A stretch of 18,302 nt of DNA, taken from NCBI GenBank assembly GCA_905210845.1, contig CAJLYG010000041.1, forward strand, positions 1-18,302, written 5' to 3'. Below, piece by piece: positions 9,101-15,599 of the stretch; positions within the stretch are counted from its first letter, which is position 1, and each line of letters opens with the position of its first letter. The notes below the pieces were generated by a model, which searched no databases, had not been told where the DNA came from, and worked only from the letters and a program-made list of their open reading frames with translations. Source of the DNA: an uncultured Prevotella sp. (GTDB taxonomy: Bacteria; Bacteroidota; Bacteroidia; Bacteroidales; Bacteroidaceae). Both the position numbers and the translations under genes were made by a program.

Positions 9101-10772
9101 GCCTGATACGACTCTTGTCATCAACCATGGTAAAAAGACAAAACGCTTCATCGTCTCAGCTAAGACAAAGGATGGAAAGACTTTTGCCTTGAAATATAGG
9201 AAGGTGAATGAAAATGCCATCCGGATTACCAATCATGTGGATTCAGCCTTGAAATTGAAAATTACGGTTACCCCTAAGGAGCCATTGGAAAATAAAGGAT
9301 GGTATAAGACAGCCCAAAGCATTGCCAGGGTCATGATGATGGTGAGAAATATTAGCGTCTCTTACCGCAATCAATATGCGATGTCGCTGCCAGGTTTTAT
9401 GCCCACCATTGGGGATGCCTTCGGGCAGAGTCGAGGGACTGGAGCCTTGTCCCCGGGATTGGATTTCGCTTTTGGGGCCATAGGCGATTCTTACATTGAC
9501 AAGAGCAAGGAGAAAGGATGGCTTTTGCTCAGCGATACGATTTCTACTCCTGCGACAACAAATAAGACAGAGGACTTCCAGCTACGCATGACACTGGAGC
9601 CTGTGAAGAATTTGAAGATCGACTTGACCGCAACCCGCTCTGAGATAACGGCGAAGAGTATTGAGTATATGTATGAAGGTCATCCAACGACTCAGACTGG
9701 AAGCTTGACGATGACTACCATTTCGTTGCGGAGCGCATTCGAAGGGATCGGAAATGCAAGCAATGGCTTCAAAAGTGCCTCTTTCTCGAAATTCTGTCGC
9801 TCATTGGAAAGCTTCAGACAGCGTGTTGAGGCACAGTATGTTGGTGCTACATACCCTGCAGGGACGGCATTGGCCGGTCAGGCTTTTGATGCTGTCAATG
9901 GCGGAGTAGACCCATACAGTGCCGATGTCATGGTACCAGCCTTCCTTGCCACCTATACAAGTATGGGAGGGCATTCCCTGAGTTTATTCCCGTCATTGGC
10001 AAAGTTATTGCCCAATTGGTCGCTACGGTATAGTGGCTTAGGCAAGTTGCCTTGGTTCAGGGATGTTTTCAAGAGTGTAAATATCAACCATGCTTACCGA
10101 AGCCTCTATGCCGTAGGTGCCTATAGCAGTTATAGTACCTTCCAGGAATACATGAATGGTTGGGGTTTTATCACGAATGCCACGACGGGCAACCCCATCC
10201 CAAGCAGCATGTATAATATCTCAACGGTTAGCATCAATGAGGCATTCTCACCCTTGTTAGGCGTAGACATGACCTTCCAGAGCAACTTAACGGCAAAGCT
10301 GGAATATCGAACCACGCGTGTACTCAGCTTAAGCATGACCAGTGTGCAGATCAATGAGGCAATCAGTCATGATTGGGTGTTAGGAGTGGGATATAAGTTG
10401 AATAATTTTAATCCGTTCAATCGGAATAAACGTCTTGTGAAGACTACGCAGAAGGGGAACACGACTACTCGGCAAAGTCAGGGACAACCTACGGCAAAGG
10501 CTCAGGCAAACCACGACCTGAACCTACGTTTGGACTTGAGCTACCGTAAGCAAGCAAGTATCTGTAGGGACATCGCCACGGTGAGCAGCACCGCAAGCAG
10601 TGGGAACACAGCCTTGAAATTGTCGTTCGTTGCCGACTACACGCTTTCCAGAATCCTAACGATGAGCTTTTATTATGACAGGCAAACAAACACGCCGCTG
10701 TTGAGCAGCAGTAGCTATCCAACAACGACGCGTGATTTCGGACTGAGCATCAAGTTCTCGCTGACGCGCTAA
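3171..10772 (+). CDS. sprA: Type IX secretion system outer-membrane translocon SprA/Sov
   Basis: A 2,533-residue giant outer-membrane protein. SprA (Sov in Porphyromonas) forms a very large single-chain beta-barrel through which folded type IX cargo passes out of the cell. Residues 1-24 are a signal peptide, followed by a Gln/Lys-rich linker (about 30-60). Residues about 165-370 hold the highly conserved N-terminal region, including MHFDLGPAEKIFGPGGVRI, NLNYNTDATFDYDAQDLKLK and NISFPSNSSLVNG. The remainder is dense in alternating aromatic/polar beta strands, and the chain ends in FGLSIKFSLTR, a typical terminal strand of an outer-membrane barrel. Length is close to known SprA/Sov proteins. 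Two strongly basic, low-complexity segments, at residues about 1919-1973 and 2419-2448, interrupt barrel sequence and are probably loops or insertions. The frame is uninterrupted over 7.6 kb. Other type IX genes (gldKLMN, porV) are not in the window. Confidence 0.95.
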   Translation: MRKQVISMLMLFLAVFVIAGYAISVPTPQDDHRRQSQAASPKQQKDNTQKQQQKTGAQLPLGVAPVVEEDTIPDSLLHTRWKIQRTMPVTLDDLKQNGMDLKRPDNLKQDVVYNDTLDRYVIGTKMGGSYLFAPIMMTAEEYRSWTERQMMRDYFRSKNEETVKTKGKEKFDFSDMHFDLGPAEKIFGPGGVRIRTQGTAELKFGATMKNIDNPSLPISHRKTTTMDFDEKINLSVNGKVGDKVNMNLNYNTDATFDYDAQDLKLKYDGKEDEIVKLVEGGNISFPSNSSLVNGASSLFGIRTDLQFGKLKLQLVASQKKSASKSVTASGGAQTTPFEIDVANYEENKHFFLSQFFRDKYDDGMARLPNLTTGVVVNRVEIWVTNKTGTTSNTRDIVALTDLGECSHISNKRWASSGVVAANTSNTEYSTIVNNYADARNIDQTTTVLDGAGLNGGTDYEKMESARLLSSSEYTLNSSFGYVSLNSTLQTDQVLAVAFEYTYGGQTYQVGEFASDITDTGKALFVKSLKNTNNSPIQGNWDLMMKNVYSLGASTIEKEKFRLDVKYKSDTTGVYLTYIPETQVKNTTLLKVIGADRLDNNNKAHSNGYYDYVEGYTISNGRVFLPKVEPFGSYLYGYLVSKGVPASVASSYAFTELYDTTKTVAKQKAEKDKFLLVGQYRGTSANVISLGAYNVPQGSVVVTAGGVTLTEGTDYSVNYSAGEVTILNQSILDAGTAVNVSLESNTDYSQMRKTMFGMNWEYDFSKNFQMSGTLQHLSEQALTTKVSMGEEPLNNTIWGLNLNWKTESQWLTNALDKIPFLHVTQPSNISFTGEFAQLIAGQNHGTQDNASYLDDFEDTKNEIDVSTPTSWSLSSVPSFFAESSDKTTLASGYNRSQMAWYTIDPLFTRRNSSLTPSHIKSDLDQLSNFFVRQVYVNELFPKRQQSSYNGVTSTLSVLNVAYYPNERGPYNFSTDLDANGHLNNPQNHWGGMMRKLDQSDFETSNVEYIEFWLMDPFVYSNEQPDAADYGGDLYFNLGEVSEDVLHDGKKFYESGMPVDGSASYTTTQWGKIPSQATTTYSFSTAAGTRQLQDVGFNGLTDAEEQSWDSYKNFLDYVSAHVTNAAARDSMLNDPAGDDYHYFRGSDYDNMQASILRRYKYINNPQGNSPDSENRTESYDTSYKTTPDVEDINQDYTLNEYEKYYQYHVSLRPEDMVVGRNFIVDKRVTKPTLRNGEKDKSVTWYQFRIPVDEYEKNVGNLSDFTSIRFMRMFLTHFKKPVILRFGTLNLVRGVWRVYEQSLDHSAQTGTMVASAVNIEENGDKTPVNYVLPPGISRETDPTQPQLVEANEQALSMNVTNLSHQESKAVYKGTNVDLRNYKNIQLFVHANALEENTTNLTDGQLAAFVRLGSDYKNNYYEYEIPLKLTPAGVYSSGSRDEVWPEENMMNIALSLFTKLKKERNKAIATGGASYSREYSAYDQDHPENRVSVMGNPSLGEVSTMMLGVRNLSNTQKSGEVWFNELRVKDYNNSGGWAAQGNLNVQLSDLGTVNAQGRYISEGFGGLEDGINTRSDSNDKTVSVTTSLELGKFFPDKAKVSIPLYYSYTKTTSSPKYNPLDTDELLEDALDACANKTERDSLKSIAVTKKVNSNFSLSNVRFGIQTKRHPMPYDPANFTFSYSHSHQFESGETTVYEKEDSWRGAVNYNWSPVYKTFEPFRTIKNKSKWLDILKKFGLNYLPQNVAFNSELYRTYYELQERDLESTENSQLPLTFSEQFLWNRDFTLRWDFTKNIHMNFQSATHAEIEEPYTPVNKDLYPDRYSAWKDSVWTSIKHLGTPLDYNQNFQLSYQLPLNMIPIFDWITSDASYNATYSWVRGTELDDGTSLGNTITSNRILNMNGTFNLEKLYNHIPFLKKTNERFNRSRTVTNRRASSTRATSQLQNDRGKNTKGQKRDAQAEQQKKALPKNQRSYEKEITLLPDTTLVINHGKKTKRFIVSAKTKDGKTFALKYRKVNENAIRITNHVDSALKLKITVTPKEPLENKGWYKTAQSIARVMMMVRNISVSYRNQYAMSLPGFMPTIGDAFGQSRGTGALSPGLDFAFGAIGDSYIDKSKEKGWLLLSDTISTPATTNKTEDFQLRMTLEPVKNLKIDLTATRSEITAKSIEYMYEGHPTTQTGSLTMTTISLRSAFEGIGNASNGFKSASFSKFCRSLESFRQRVEAQYVGATYPAGTALAGQAFDAVNGGVDPYSADVMVPAFLATYTSMGGHSLSLFPSLAKLLPNWSLRYSGLGKLPWFRDVFKSVNINHAYRSLYAVGAYSSYSTFQEYMNGWGFITNATTGNPIPSSMYNISTVSINEAFSPLLGVDMTFQSNLTAKLEYRTTRVLSLSMTSVQINEAISHDWVLGVGYKLNNFNPFNRNKRLVKTTQKGNTTTRQSQGQPTAKAQANHDLNLRLDLSYRKQASICRDIATVSSTASSGNTALKLSFVADYTLSRILTMSFYYDRQTNTPLLSSSSYPTTTRDFGLSIKFSLTR

Positions 10773-10780
10773 CCTGCTTC

Positions 10781-12370
10781 TCAGATAGAGTCGTAAGCAT
10801 GGACAGGATAGTCGGTCGTGTAATGTAGTCCACGGCATTCCTTCCTCTCAATGGCCATCCTTGTAATGAGATACCCCACGTTGATCATATTGCGGAGCTC
10901 ACAGATATCTCGGCTTGCCTTGACCTGCTTGAACAGGCTCTCAGTCTCCTCGTAAAGCAAGTCGAGGCGATCCCACGCACGTTTCAGGCGGAGATTGCTG
11001 CGCACGATCCCCACATAATTGCTCATGATCTCACCTACTTCCTTGACGCTCTGCGTAATGAGAACGCGTTCCTCATTCGTCATGGTCCCCTCATCATTCC
11101 ATTCTGGCACTTGTTCGTTGAACGAATAATCTTCTACATGGGCGATGCTATGCTTGGCTGCAGCGTCGGCGTAGACGACAGCTTCGATGAGGGAATTGCT
11201 TGCCAGGCGGTTTCCTCCGTGCAATCCCGTGCATGAACACTCCCCGATGGCGTACAAGCGCTTGATGCTGGAACAACCATTTAAATCGACTTTGATGCCA
11301 CCGCACATGTAATGGGCGGCTGGGCGTACAGGTATGAAGTCCTTGGTGATGTCAATGCCTATCGTCTTGCATTTCAGATAAATGTTGGGGAAGTGGCGCT
11401 TTGTCTCCTCTGGGTTTTTATGCGTGACATCCAGGCATACATGGTCCAGTCCATGGATTTTCATCTCCTTGTCAATGGCGCGAGCTACGATATCTCGCGG
11501 GGCGAGCGATAGTCTTTTGTCGTATTTCTCCATGAAGGACTCACCGGTGGGCAAGCGGAGAATGCCTCCATATCCACGCATCGCCTCTGTGATCAGAAAG
11601 GCAGGATGCGTTTCACCCGGATGGTAAAGGGCTGTGGGGTGGAACTGCACAAACTCCATGTCAGCTACCGTGCCCTTTGCACGATAGGCCATTGCCTCGC
11701 CGTCTCCGGTGGCGATGATAGGATTTGTCGTCGTCTGATAGACAGCGCCGCATCCACCTGTGCACATGAGGGTTACTTTACTAAGATAAGTGTCTACCTT
11801 CTGCGTGTCAGGGTTCAGCACATAAGCACCATAGCACTCTATGTTTGGCGTACGCCTCGTTACCTCCACCCCTAAATGGTGCTGTGTAATGATTTCCACT
11901 GCGAAATGGTTCTCCTTCACCTCAATGTCGGGGTTGGCACGTACAGCAGCCATCAACCCGCGTTGGATTTCCGCGCCCGTGTCATCTGCATGGTGGAGGA
12001 TCCTGAATTCAGAATGCCCACCTTCGCGATGAAGGTCGAATTGACCATCTTGCTGCTTGTCAAAGTTCACGCCCCAGTTGACTAACTCCTTAATCTGTGC
12101 AGGCGCATTCTTGACGACCTGCTCCACAGCCTTTGGGTCGCTGATATAATCACCGGCGATGATCGTGTCTTGGATGTGCTTATCAAAATTATCCACCTCC
12201 AAGTTGGTTACTGATGCTACGCCCCCTTGGGCAAATGATGTATTGGCTTCATCCAATGAAGTCTTGCATATCATGCAGATCTTACCTTTGTGGGCTCTTG
12301 CAATCTTGAGCGCATAGCTCATACCGGCCACGCCTGCACCAATTATCAGGAAATCGTATTTAAATACCAT
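10781..12370 (-). CDS. nadB: L-aspartate oxidase NadB (quinolinate pathway of NAD synthesis)
   Basis: A 529-residue cytoplasmic flavoprotein that oxidises L-aspartate to iminoaspartate, which NadA condenses with dihydroxyacetone phosphate to quinolinate. In anaerobes fumarate is the likely electron acceptor, an inference from the family. The Rossmann FAD-binding motif DFLIIGAGVAGMSYA is at the N-terminus. The shared fumarate reductase/succinate dehydrogenase flavoprotein signatures are present: FAQGGVASV, HREGGHS, ATGDGEAM, FVQFHPTALYHPG, RPAAHYMCGGI and YAIGECSCTGLHGGNRLASNS. The C-terminal three-helix domain contains NLRLKRAWDRLDLLYEE. The ATG at 12370 is preferred; an in-frame TTG at 12382 would add four residues only. 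The gene converges on sprA with 8 bp between the stop codons and no terminator hairpin visible there. It diverges from the PH-like gene through a shared palindromic promoter. nadA and nadC are not in the window. Confidence 0.95.
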   Translation of the reverse strand: MVFKYDFLIIGAGVAGMSYALKIARAHKGKICMICKTSLDEANTSFAQGGVASVTNLEVDNFDKHIQDTIIAGDYISDPKAVEQVVKNAPAQIKELVNWGVNFDKQQDGQFDLHREGGHSEFRILHHADDTGAEIQRGLMAAVRANPDIEVKENHFAVEIITQHHLGVEVTRRTPNIECYGAYVLNPDTQKVDTYLSKVTLMCTGGCGAVYQTTTNPIIATGDGEAMAYRAKGTVADMEFVQFHPTALYHPGETHPAFLITEAMRGYGGILRLPTGESFMEKYDKRLSLAPRDIVARAIDKEMKIHGLDHVCLDVTHKNPEETKRHFPNIYLKCKTIGIDITKDFIPVRPAAHYMCGGIKVDLNGCSSIKRLYAIGECSCTGLHGGNRLASNSLIEAVVYADAAAKHSIAHVEDYSFNEQVPEWNDEGTMTNEERVLITQSVKEVGEIMSNYVGIVRSNLRLKRAWDRLDLLYEETESLFKQVKASRDICELRNMINVGYLITRMAIERKECRGLHYTTDYPVHAYDSI

Positions 12371-12390
12371 GTTATTTTGCAATTACGATG

Positions 12391-12419
12391 GCAAAGTTAC
12401 ATAATTTTTGTAACTTTGC
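12391..12419. promoter_or_regulatory. Back-to-back promoters inside a perfect 10-bp inverted repeat
   Basis: GCAAAGTTAC at 12391-12400 and its exact reverse complement GTAACTTTGC at 12410-12419 flank a 9-nt AT-rich centre. Each arm contains TAACTTTG, matching the Bacteroidota -7 element TAnnTTTG: plus strand at 12411-12418 reading toward the PH-like gene, minus strand at 12392-12399 reading toward nadB. Predicted start sites would be a few bases beyond each box, giving a leader of about 15 nt for nadB and almost none for the gene at 12427. A good -33 TTTG is not evident for either direction. The symmetry could also be an operator or simply the result of two overlapping promoter boxes. Confidence 0.6.
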
Positions 12420-12426
12420 ATCCGAT

Positions 12427-12816
12427 ATGGATAGAATTTTTCATCAACGGTTTACATTGGCAGCCAAATGTGGCATCACCATCTTTACATTATTGCTATT
12501 TTACCTGTTTTGGGTCAAATTAGCAATCATTGGGATCTTTGTGCTGATCATCGTGGTGGGGTTGATTGAAAGAGTTGTCCATACGACCTATACCTTCACG
12601 ACGAGAGAAGAAGGGAGCTTCCTTGTCATTGACCACGGCAGGTTCTCTTCCAAGACTATCGTGAATGTCAAGGATATCGTAAAGTGTGTGCCGATGAAGA
12701 CTAATTTCGGTACTTCCCATTACCTGATGGTGCAGCATGTGTCAGGAAAGATCCTGAGCGTTCAGCCAGAAGATGACGAGTCGTTCATGGAGGAATTAAA
12801 GAAGAGGCAAGGTTAG
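12427..12816 (+). CDS. Small PH-like (bacterial pleckstrin-homology) membrane protein
   Basis: A 129-residue protein of unassigned role. Residues about 13-49 form two closely spaced hydrophobic helices separated by a WVK turn, anchoring it as a hairpin in the inner membrane. Residues about 55-115 are a compact beta-rich domain (TYTFTTREEGSFLVIDHGR, then VNVKDIVKCVPMKT, then YLMVQHVSGKILSVQP), which resembles the bacterial PH-like fold found in small membrane proteins. The acidic tail ends DDESFMEELKKRQG. The ATG at 12427 is chosen because the in-frame upstream codons (from 12388) lie inside the promoter palindrome. That makes the message nearly leaderless if the -7 box at 12411 is used. It is the first gene of a tight operon: dacB begins 4 nt after its stop. 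The context suggests a cell-envelope function but gives no specific activity. Confidence 0.7.
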   Translation: MDRIFHQRFTLAAKCGITIFTLLLFYLFWVKLAIIGIFVLIIVVGLIERVVHTTYTFTTREEGSFLVIDHGRFSSKTIVNVKDIVKCVPMKTNFGTSHYLMVQHVSGKILSVQPEDDESFMEELKKRQG

Positions 12817-12820
12817 TGTT

Positions 12821-14074
12821 ATGAAAAGATATTTGTGGATACTGCTCCTGATAATGGCTTTGCCCTTGCAGGCGCAGGTCAATGATGAAAATATTGAAGA
12901 CAATGATGACGACAAAGGAGATTCTACTTTGGTCGACTCTGTCGTCGTTGACAGCGTATCTCGCCCTTGGCCGCAATCCGTACAGTATCGCCTTGACCAG
13001 CTCATGAAGAGCGATTTGCTCAAGACATCCCAGTTGGGGCTGATGGTGTATGACCTGGATGCAGACTCTGCCATCTACTGCTATCATGAGAAGCAGCTCA
13101 TGAGACCGGCGTCGACGATGAAGTTGATCACCGCTATCACTGCCATCGATAAGTTGGGAGGGTCTTATCGATTCAAGACGGATCTCTGCTATACAGGAAA
13201 GATAGAGAATCATACCCTGACGGGGAATGTCTATTGCGTGGGGGGCTTTGACCCCCGATTTAATGCGGATGACATGAAAGCCTTTGTGGAAAGCCTTCAT
13301 AAGATGGGCGTTGACACCATTCGGGGCAACCTGATGGCTGACAAGACCATGAAGGATTCTGCTACCTTAGGCGAAGGTTGGTGCTGGGATGATGACAATC
13401 CTGTCCTTTCTCCTTTGGTGTTCAGTCGTAAGGACGTTTTCATGGAGCGGTTCAAGAAGGAACTGGAATCTGCGGGGATCGTACTGGATGTAGGAATGGG
13501 AGAAATGAGAAAGCCTGAGGATGCGTATTGTATCGTGTCCAGGTTCCATACGATTGACCAAGTGCTGATGAAGATGCTGAAGGAGAGTGATAACCTATAT
13601 GCCGAGGCGATGTTTTATCAGATTGCTGCATCCACGGGGAACCGTCCGGCAACCGCAAAGAGTGGTCGTGCCGTCATCAAGCGCTTGATCAGCAAGATCG
13701 GATTGGATCCTTCCCGCTATCGGATTGCGGATGGATCTGGGCTCTCCCTTTACAATTATGTCTCCCCGGAGTTGTTGGTTAGGATGCTGAGATATGCTTA
13801 CCAGAACAACAATATCTACCTGCATTTGCGTCCATCTTTGCCCATAGCCGGCGTTGATGGTACCCTTCGTAGTAGGATGAAAGGCTCCTTCACCAAAGAC
13901 AATGTCTTTGCCAAGACAGGGACAGTGACCGGAATCAGCAGTTTGGCAGGCTATTGCACGGCAGCTAATGGGCACCATCTCTGTTTTGCCATTATCAACC
14001 AAGGCGTCATGCATGGCAAGAACGGGCGCATTTTCCAGGATCGTGTTTGTACAACTTTGTGTAGCCCTCAATAA
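12821..14074 (+). CDS. dacB: D-alanyl-D-alanine carboxypeptidase/endopeptidase, PBP4 family (peptidase S13)
   Basis: A 417-residue periplasmic penicillin-binding protein that would trim the terminal D-Ala from stem peptides and cleave D-Ala-mDAP cross-links in peptidoglycan. Residues 1-18 (MKRYLWILLLIMALPLQA) are a signal peptide. An acidic, Asp/Val-rich stretch (about 21-46) leads into the catalytic domain. All three active-site motifs are visible: S98-T-M-K101 (nucleophile and base), S256-D-N258, and K365-T-G367. The GVDGTLRSRM segment (344-353) is also characteristic of DacB. The long inserted domain between the first two motifs matches the S13 layout. The gene is flanked by 4 nt on the left and 2 nt on the right, implying translational coupling with its neighbours. 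Coupling a peptidoglycan hydrolase with a mechanosensitive channel suggests an envelope-stress or turgor theme, which is inference. Confidence 0.93.
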   Translation: MKRYLWILLLIMALPLQAQVNDENIEDNDDDKGDSTLVDSVVVDSVSRPWPQSVQYRLDQLMKSDLLKTSQLGLMVYDLDADSAIYCYHEKQLMRPASTMKLITAITAIDKLGGSYRFKTDLCYTGKIENHTLTGNVYCVGGFDPRFNADDMKAFVESLHKMGVDTIRGNLMADKTMKDSATLGEGWCWDDDNPVLSPLVFSRKDVFMERFKKELESAGIVLDVGMGEMRKPEDAYCIVSRFHTIDQVLMKMLKESDNLYAEAMFYQIAASTGNRPATAKSGRAVIKRLISKIGLDPSRYRIADGSGLSLYNYVSPELLVRMLRYAYQNNNIYLHLRPSLPIAGVDGTLRSRMKGSFTKDNVFAKTGTVTGISSLAGYCTAANGHHLCFAIINQGVMHGKNGRIFQDRVCTTLCSPQ

Positions 14075-14076
14075 AG

Positions 14077-15243
14077 ATGGAGAAGATTCGGTTATTTGTT
14101 GAGCATATCATTCAGCTATGCGGCATCAGTGGGCAGGCTGTGCCCATTGTCCGGCATGCGGCTTTGGCGTTGGTAGCCATTCTCTTGGCAGCCTTGAGCG
14201 GGTTGCTGTGCCGCCATATCTTGGTGCCTCTCGCCGCTAAGATCACAGGAAAGACAGAGGCGAAGTGGGATGATGTCATCTTCAATCATAAAGTCCTTAT
14301 CTCCCTGAGCCGGATTATACCTGCGATCGTGATCTGGTGGTTGTTGCCCATGGTTTTCTACCAATACCCCACGGTGCGGGAGATCTTAGCCCGGATCACG
14401 GCTGTGTATATCACGGTCATGTCAATCAAGGCATCTATCGTCTTTTTGGATGGATTCAATGAGCTGGATAGCAAGCATCGCTCAGCCACCCAGCAGTATT
14501 TCCATTCATTCCGTGGCGTGCTCCGCATTATCATTATCTTCGTAGGCGTCATCATCACGGTGGCATTGATCATAGGGAAGAGTCCCATGACCTTATTCGC
14601 AGGCTTAGGTGCTACCTCTGCCATCCTGATGCTTGTCTTCAAGGATACCATCTCAGGGTTAGTGGCAGGTATCAGGCTGACCAGCAATGACATGGTCCAT
14701 AAAGGCGACTGGATTACGGTTCCGAAAGCGAACGCCAACGGATATGTCGAGGATATCTCCCTGACCACGGTAAAGGTCAGGAATTTTGACAATACCATTA
14801 TTACGGTCACTCCCCAGACATTGGTGGAAGACTCTTTTCAAAATTGGATTGGCATGCAGGAGAGTGACGGAAGGCGGGTCAAGAGAATTGTCTATTTCGA
14901 TTTCCGGAGCGTTAAGGTGGCCGACCCGACGTTGAAAAAGCATCTGGTGGATCACAAGTATTTCCAAGAGAAAGACTTGGAGGGGGAGCTTATTAACATG
15001 TCGCTTTTCCGTACTTACGTTGAGCAATACTTAACCAGGCGCGATGATGTCAACCAACAGATGACCTCGATGGTGCGGCAGTTGGAGGCAACGACCACTG
15101 GTCTTCCCCTCGAATTCTATTTCTTCCTGAAAGACAAGGCGTGGGTAGAATATGAGCACCATTTGGCAGACATCATGGAGCGGATCTACGCGATTGCCCC
15201 TGAATTCGGGTTGACCATTTACCAACAATATCCCGAACAGTGA
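14077..15243 (+). CDS. MscS-family mechanosensitive channel (YbdG-like)
   Basis: A 388-residue inner-membrane channel that would open under membrane tension to release osmolytes. Hydrophobic helices lie at about 22-46, 75-97, 103-125 and 147-167. They are followed by the conserved pore-lining helix at about 172-200 (TLFAGLGATSAILMLVFKD), with the small-residue-rich packing face typical of MscS TM3. The cytoplasmic beta domain begins with GDWITVPKANANGYVEDI and TTVKVRNFDNTIITVTPQTL, then an alpha/beta region. It is longer than the 286-residue E. coli MscS. The extra N-terminal helices and the GRRVKRIVYFDF segment point to the YbdG/YnaI-type subgroup, an assignment by resemblance. The gene starts 2 nt after dacB, and its TGA overlaps the GTG start of mutY, so it sits mid-operon. 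Confidence 0.9.
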   Translation: MEKIRLFVEHIIQLCGISGQAVPIVRHAALALVAILLAALSGLLCRHILVPLAAKITGKTEAKWDDVIFNHKVLISLSRIIPAIVIWWLLPMVFYQYPTVREILARITAVYITVMSIKASIVFLDGFNELDSKHRSATQQYFHSFRGVLRIIIIFVGVIITVALIIGKSPMTLFAGLGATSAILMLVFKDTISGLVAGIRLTSNDMVHKGDWITVPKANANGYVEDISLTTVKVRNFDNTIITVTPQTLVEDSFQNWIGMQESDGRRVKRIVYFDFRSVKVADPTLKKHLVDHKYFQEKDLEGELINMSLFRTYVEQYLTRRDDVNQQMTSMVRQLEATTTGLPLEFYFFLKDKAWVEYEHHLADIMERIYAIAPEFGLTIYQQYPEQ

Positions 15244-15599
15244 CGCAGCCCTTTTCCCATATTCTTTTAGCATGGTTTGCCGAGAATGGGAGAGAGCTCC
15301 CATGGCGGCAGACAAAGGATCCCTATGCGATATGGCTGAGTGAGGTGATCATGCAGCAGACCCGGATCGCACAGGGATGGGCATATTGGGAAAGGTTCAT
15401 GCAGCATTTCCCCAAGGTCGGGGACTTGGCGGCAGCTACTGAGGACGAGGTGCTTAGGCTTTGGCAGGGCTTAGGCTATTACAGCCGTGCGAGGAACTTA
15501 CATGCCGCAGCGAAGCAAATTGTCCAGCAGGGCTACTTCCCGAATACTTTGGAAGGCATCCGGCAGCCAGAGCGGTCGCGGCGCAAAATCGGATTTTGA
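15240..15599 (+). pseudogene. mutY: Truncated A/G-specific adenine glycosylase MutY
   Basis: The N-terminal third of MutY, which removes adenine mispaired with 8-oxoguanine. It starts at a GTG that overlaps the mscS stop (GTGA); the N-terminus aligns well with known MutY from FSHILLAWF onward. Conserved blocks visible are LPWRQTKDPYAIWLSE, with the catalytic Glu at residue 35, QQTRIAQG, and LWQGLGYYSRARNLH. Native sequence stops after FPNTLEGIRQ (about residue 109, base 15566), exactly before the expected LPGVG helix-hairpin-helix. Ten foreign residues then run to a TGA. Lost are the helix-hairpin-helix, the second catalytic aspartate, the four-cysteine iron-sulfur cluster and the C-terminal 8-oxoG-recognition domain. 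Intact MutY is usually about 350 residues, so the product should be inactive. A full copy could exist elsewhere. Confidence 0.88.

Noticed and set aside
10772..10781. Terminator between convergent sprA and nadB
   Set aside because: Only 8 bp separate the stop codons, and no hairpin is visible in them.
12371..12382. TTG start adding four residues to NadB
   Set aside because: The ATG at 12370 directly precedes the conserved FAD-binding strand, and the alternative adds nothing recognisable.
12388..12426. Upstream ATG adding 13 residues to the PH-like protein
   Set aside because: It lies within the promoter palindrome and before the predicted start site, so it would not be in the transcript.
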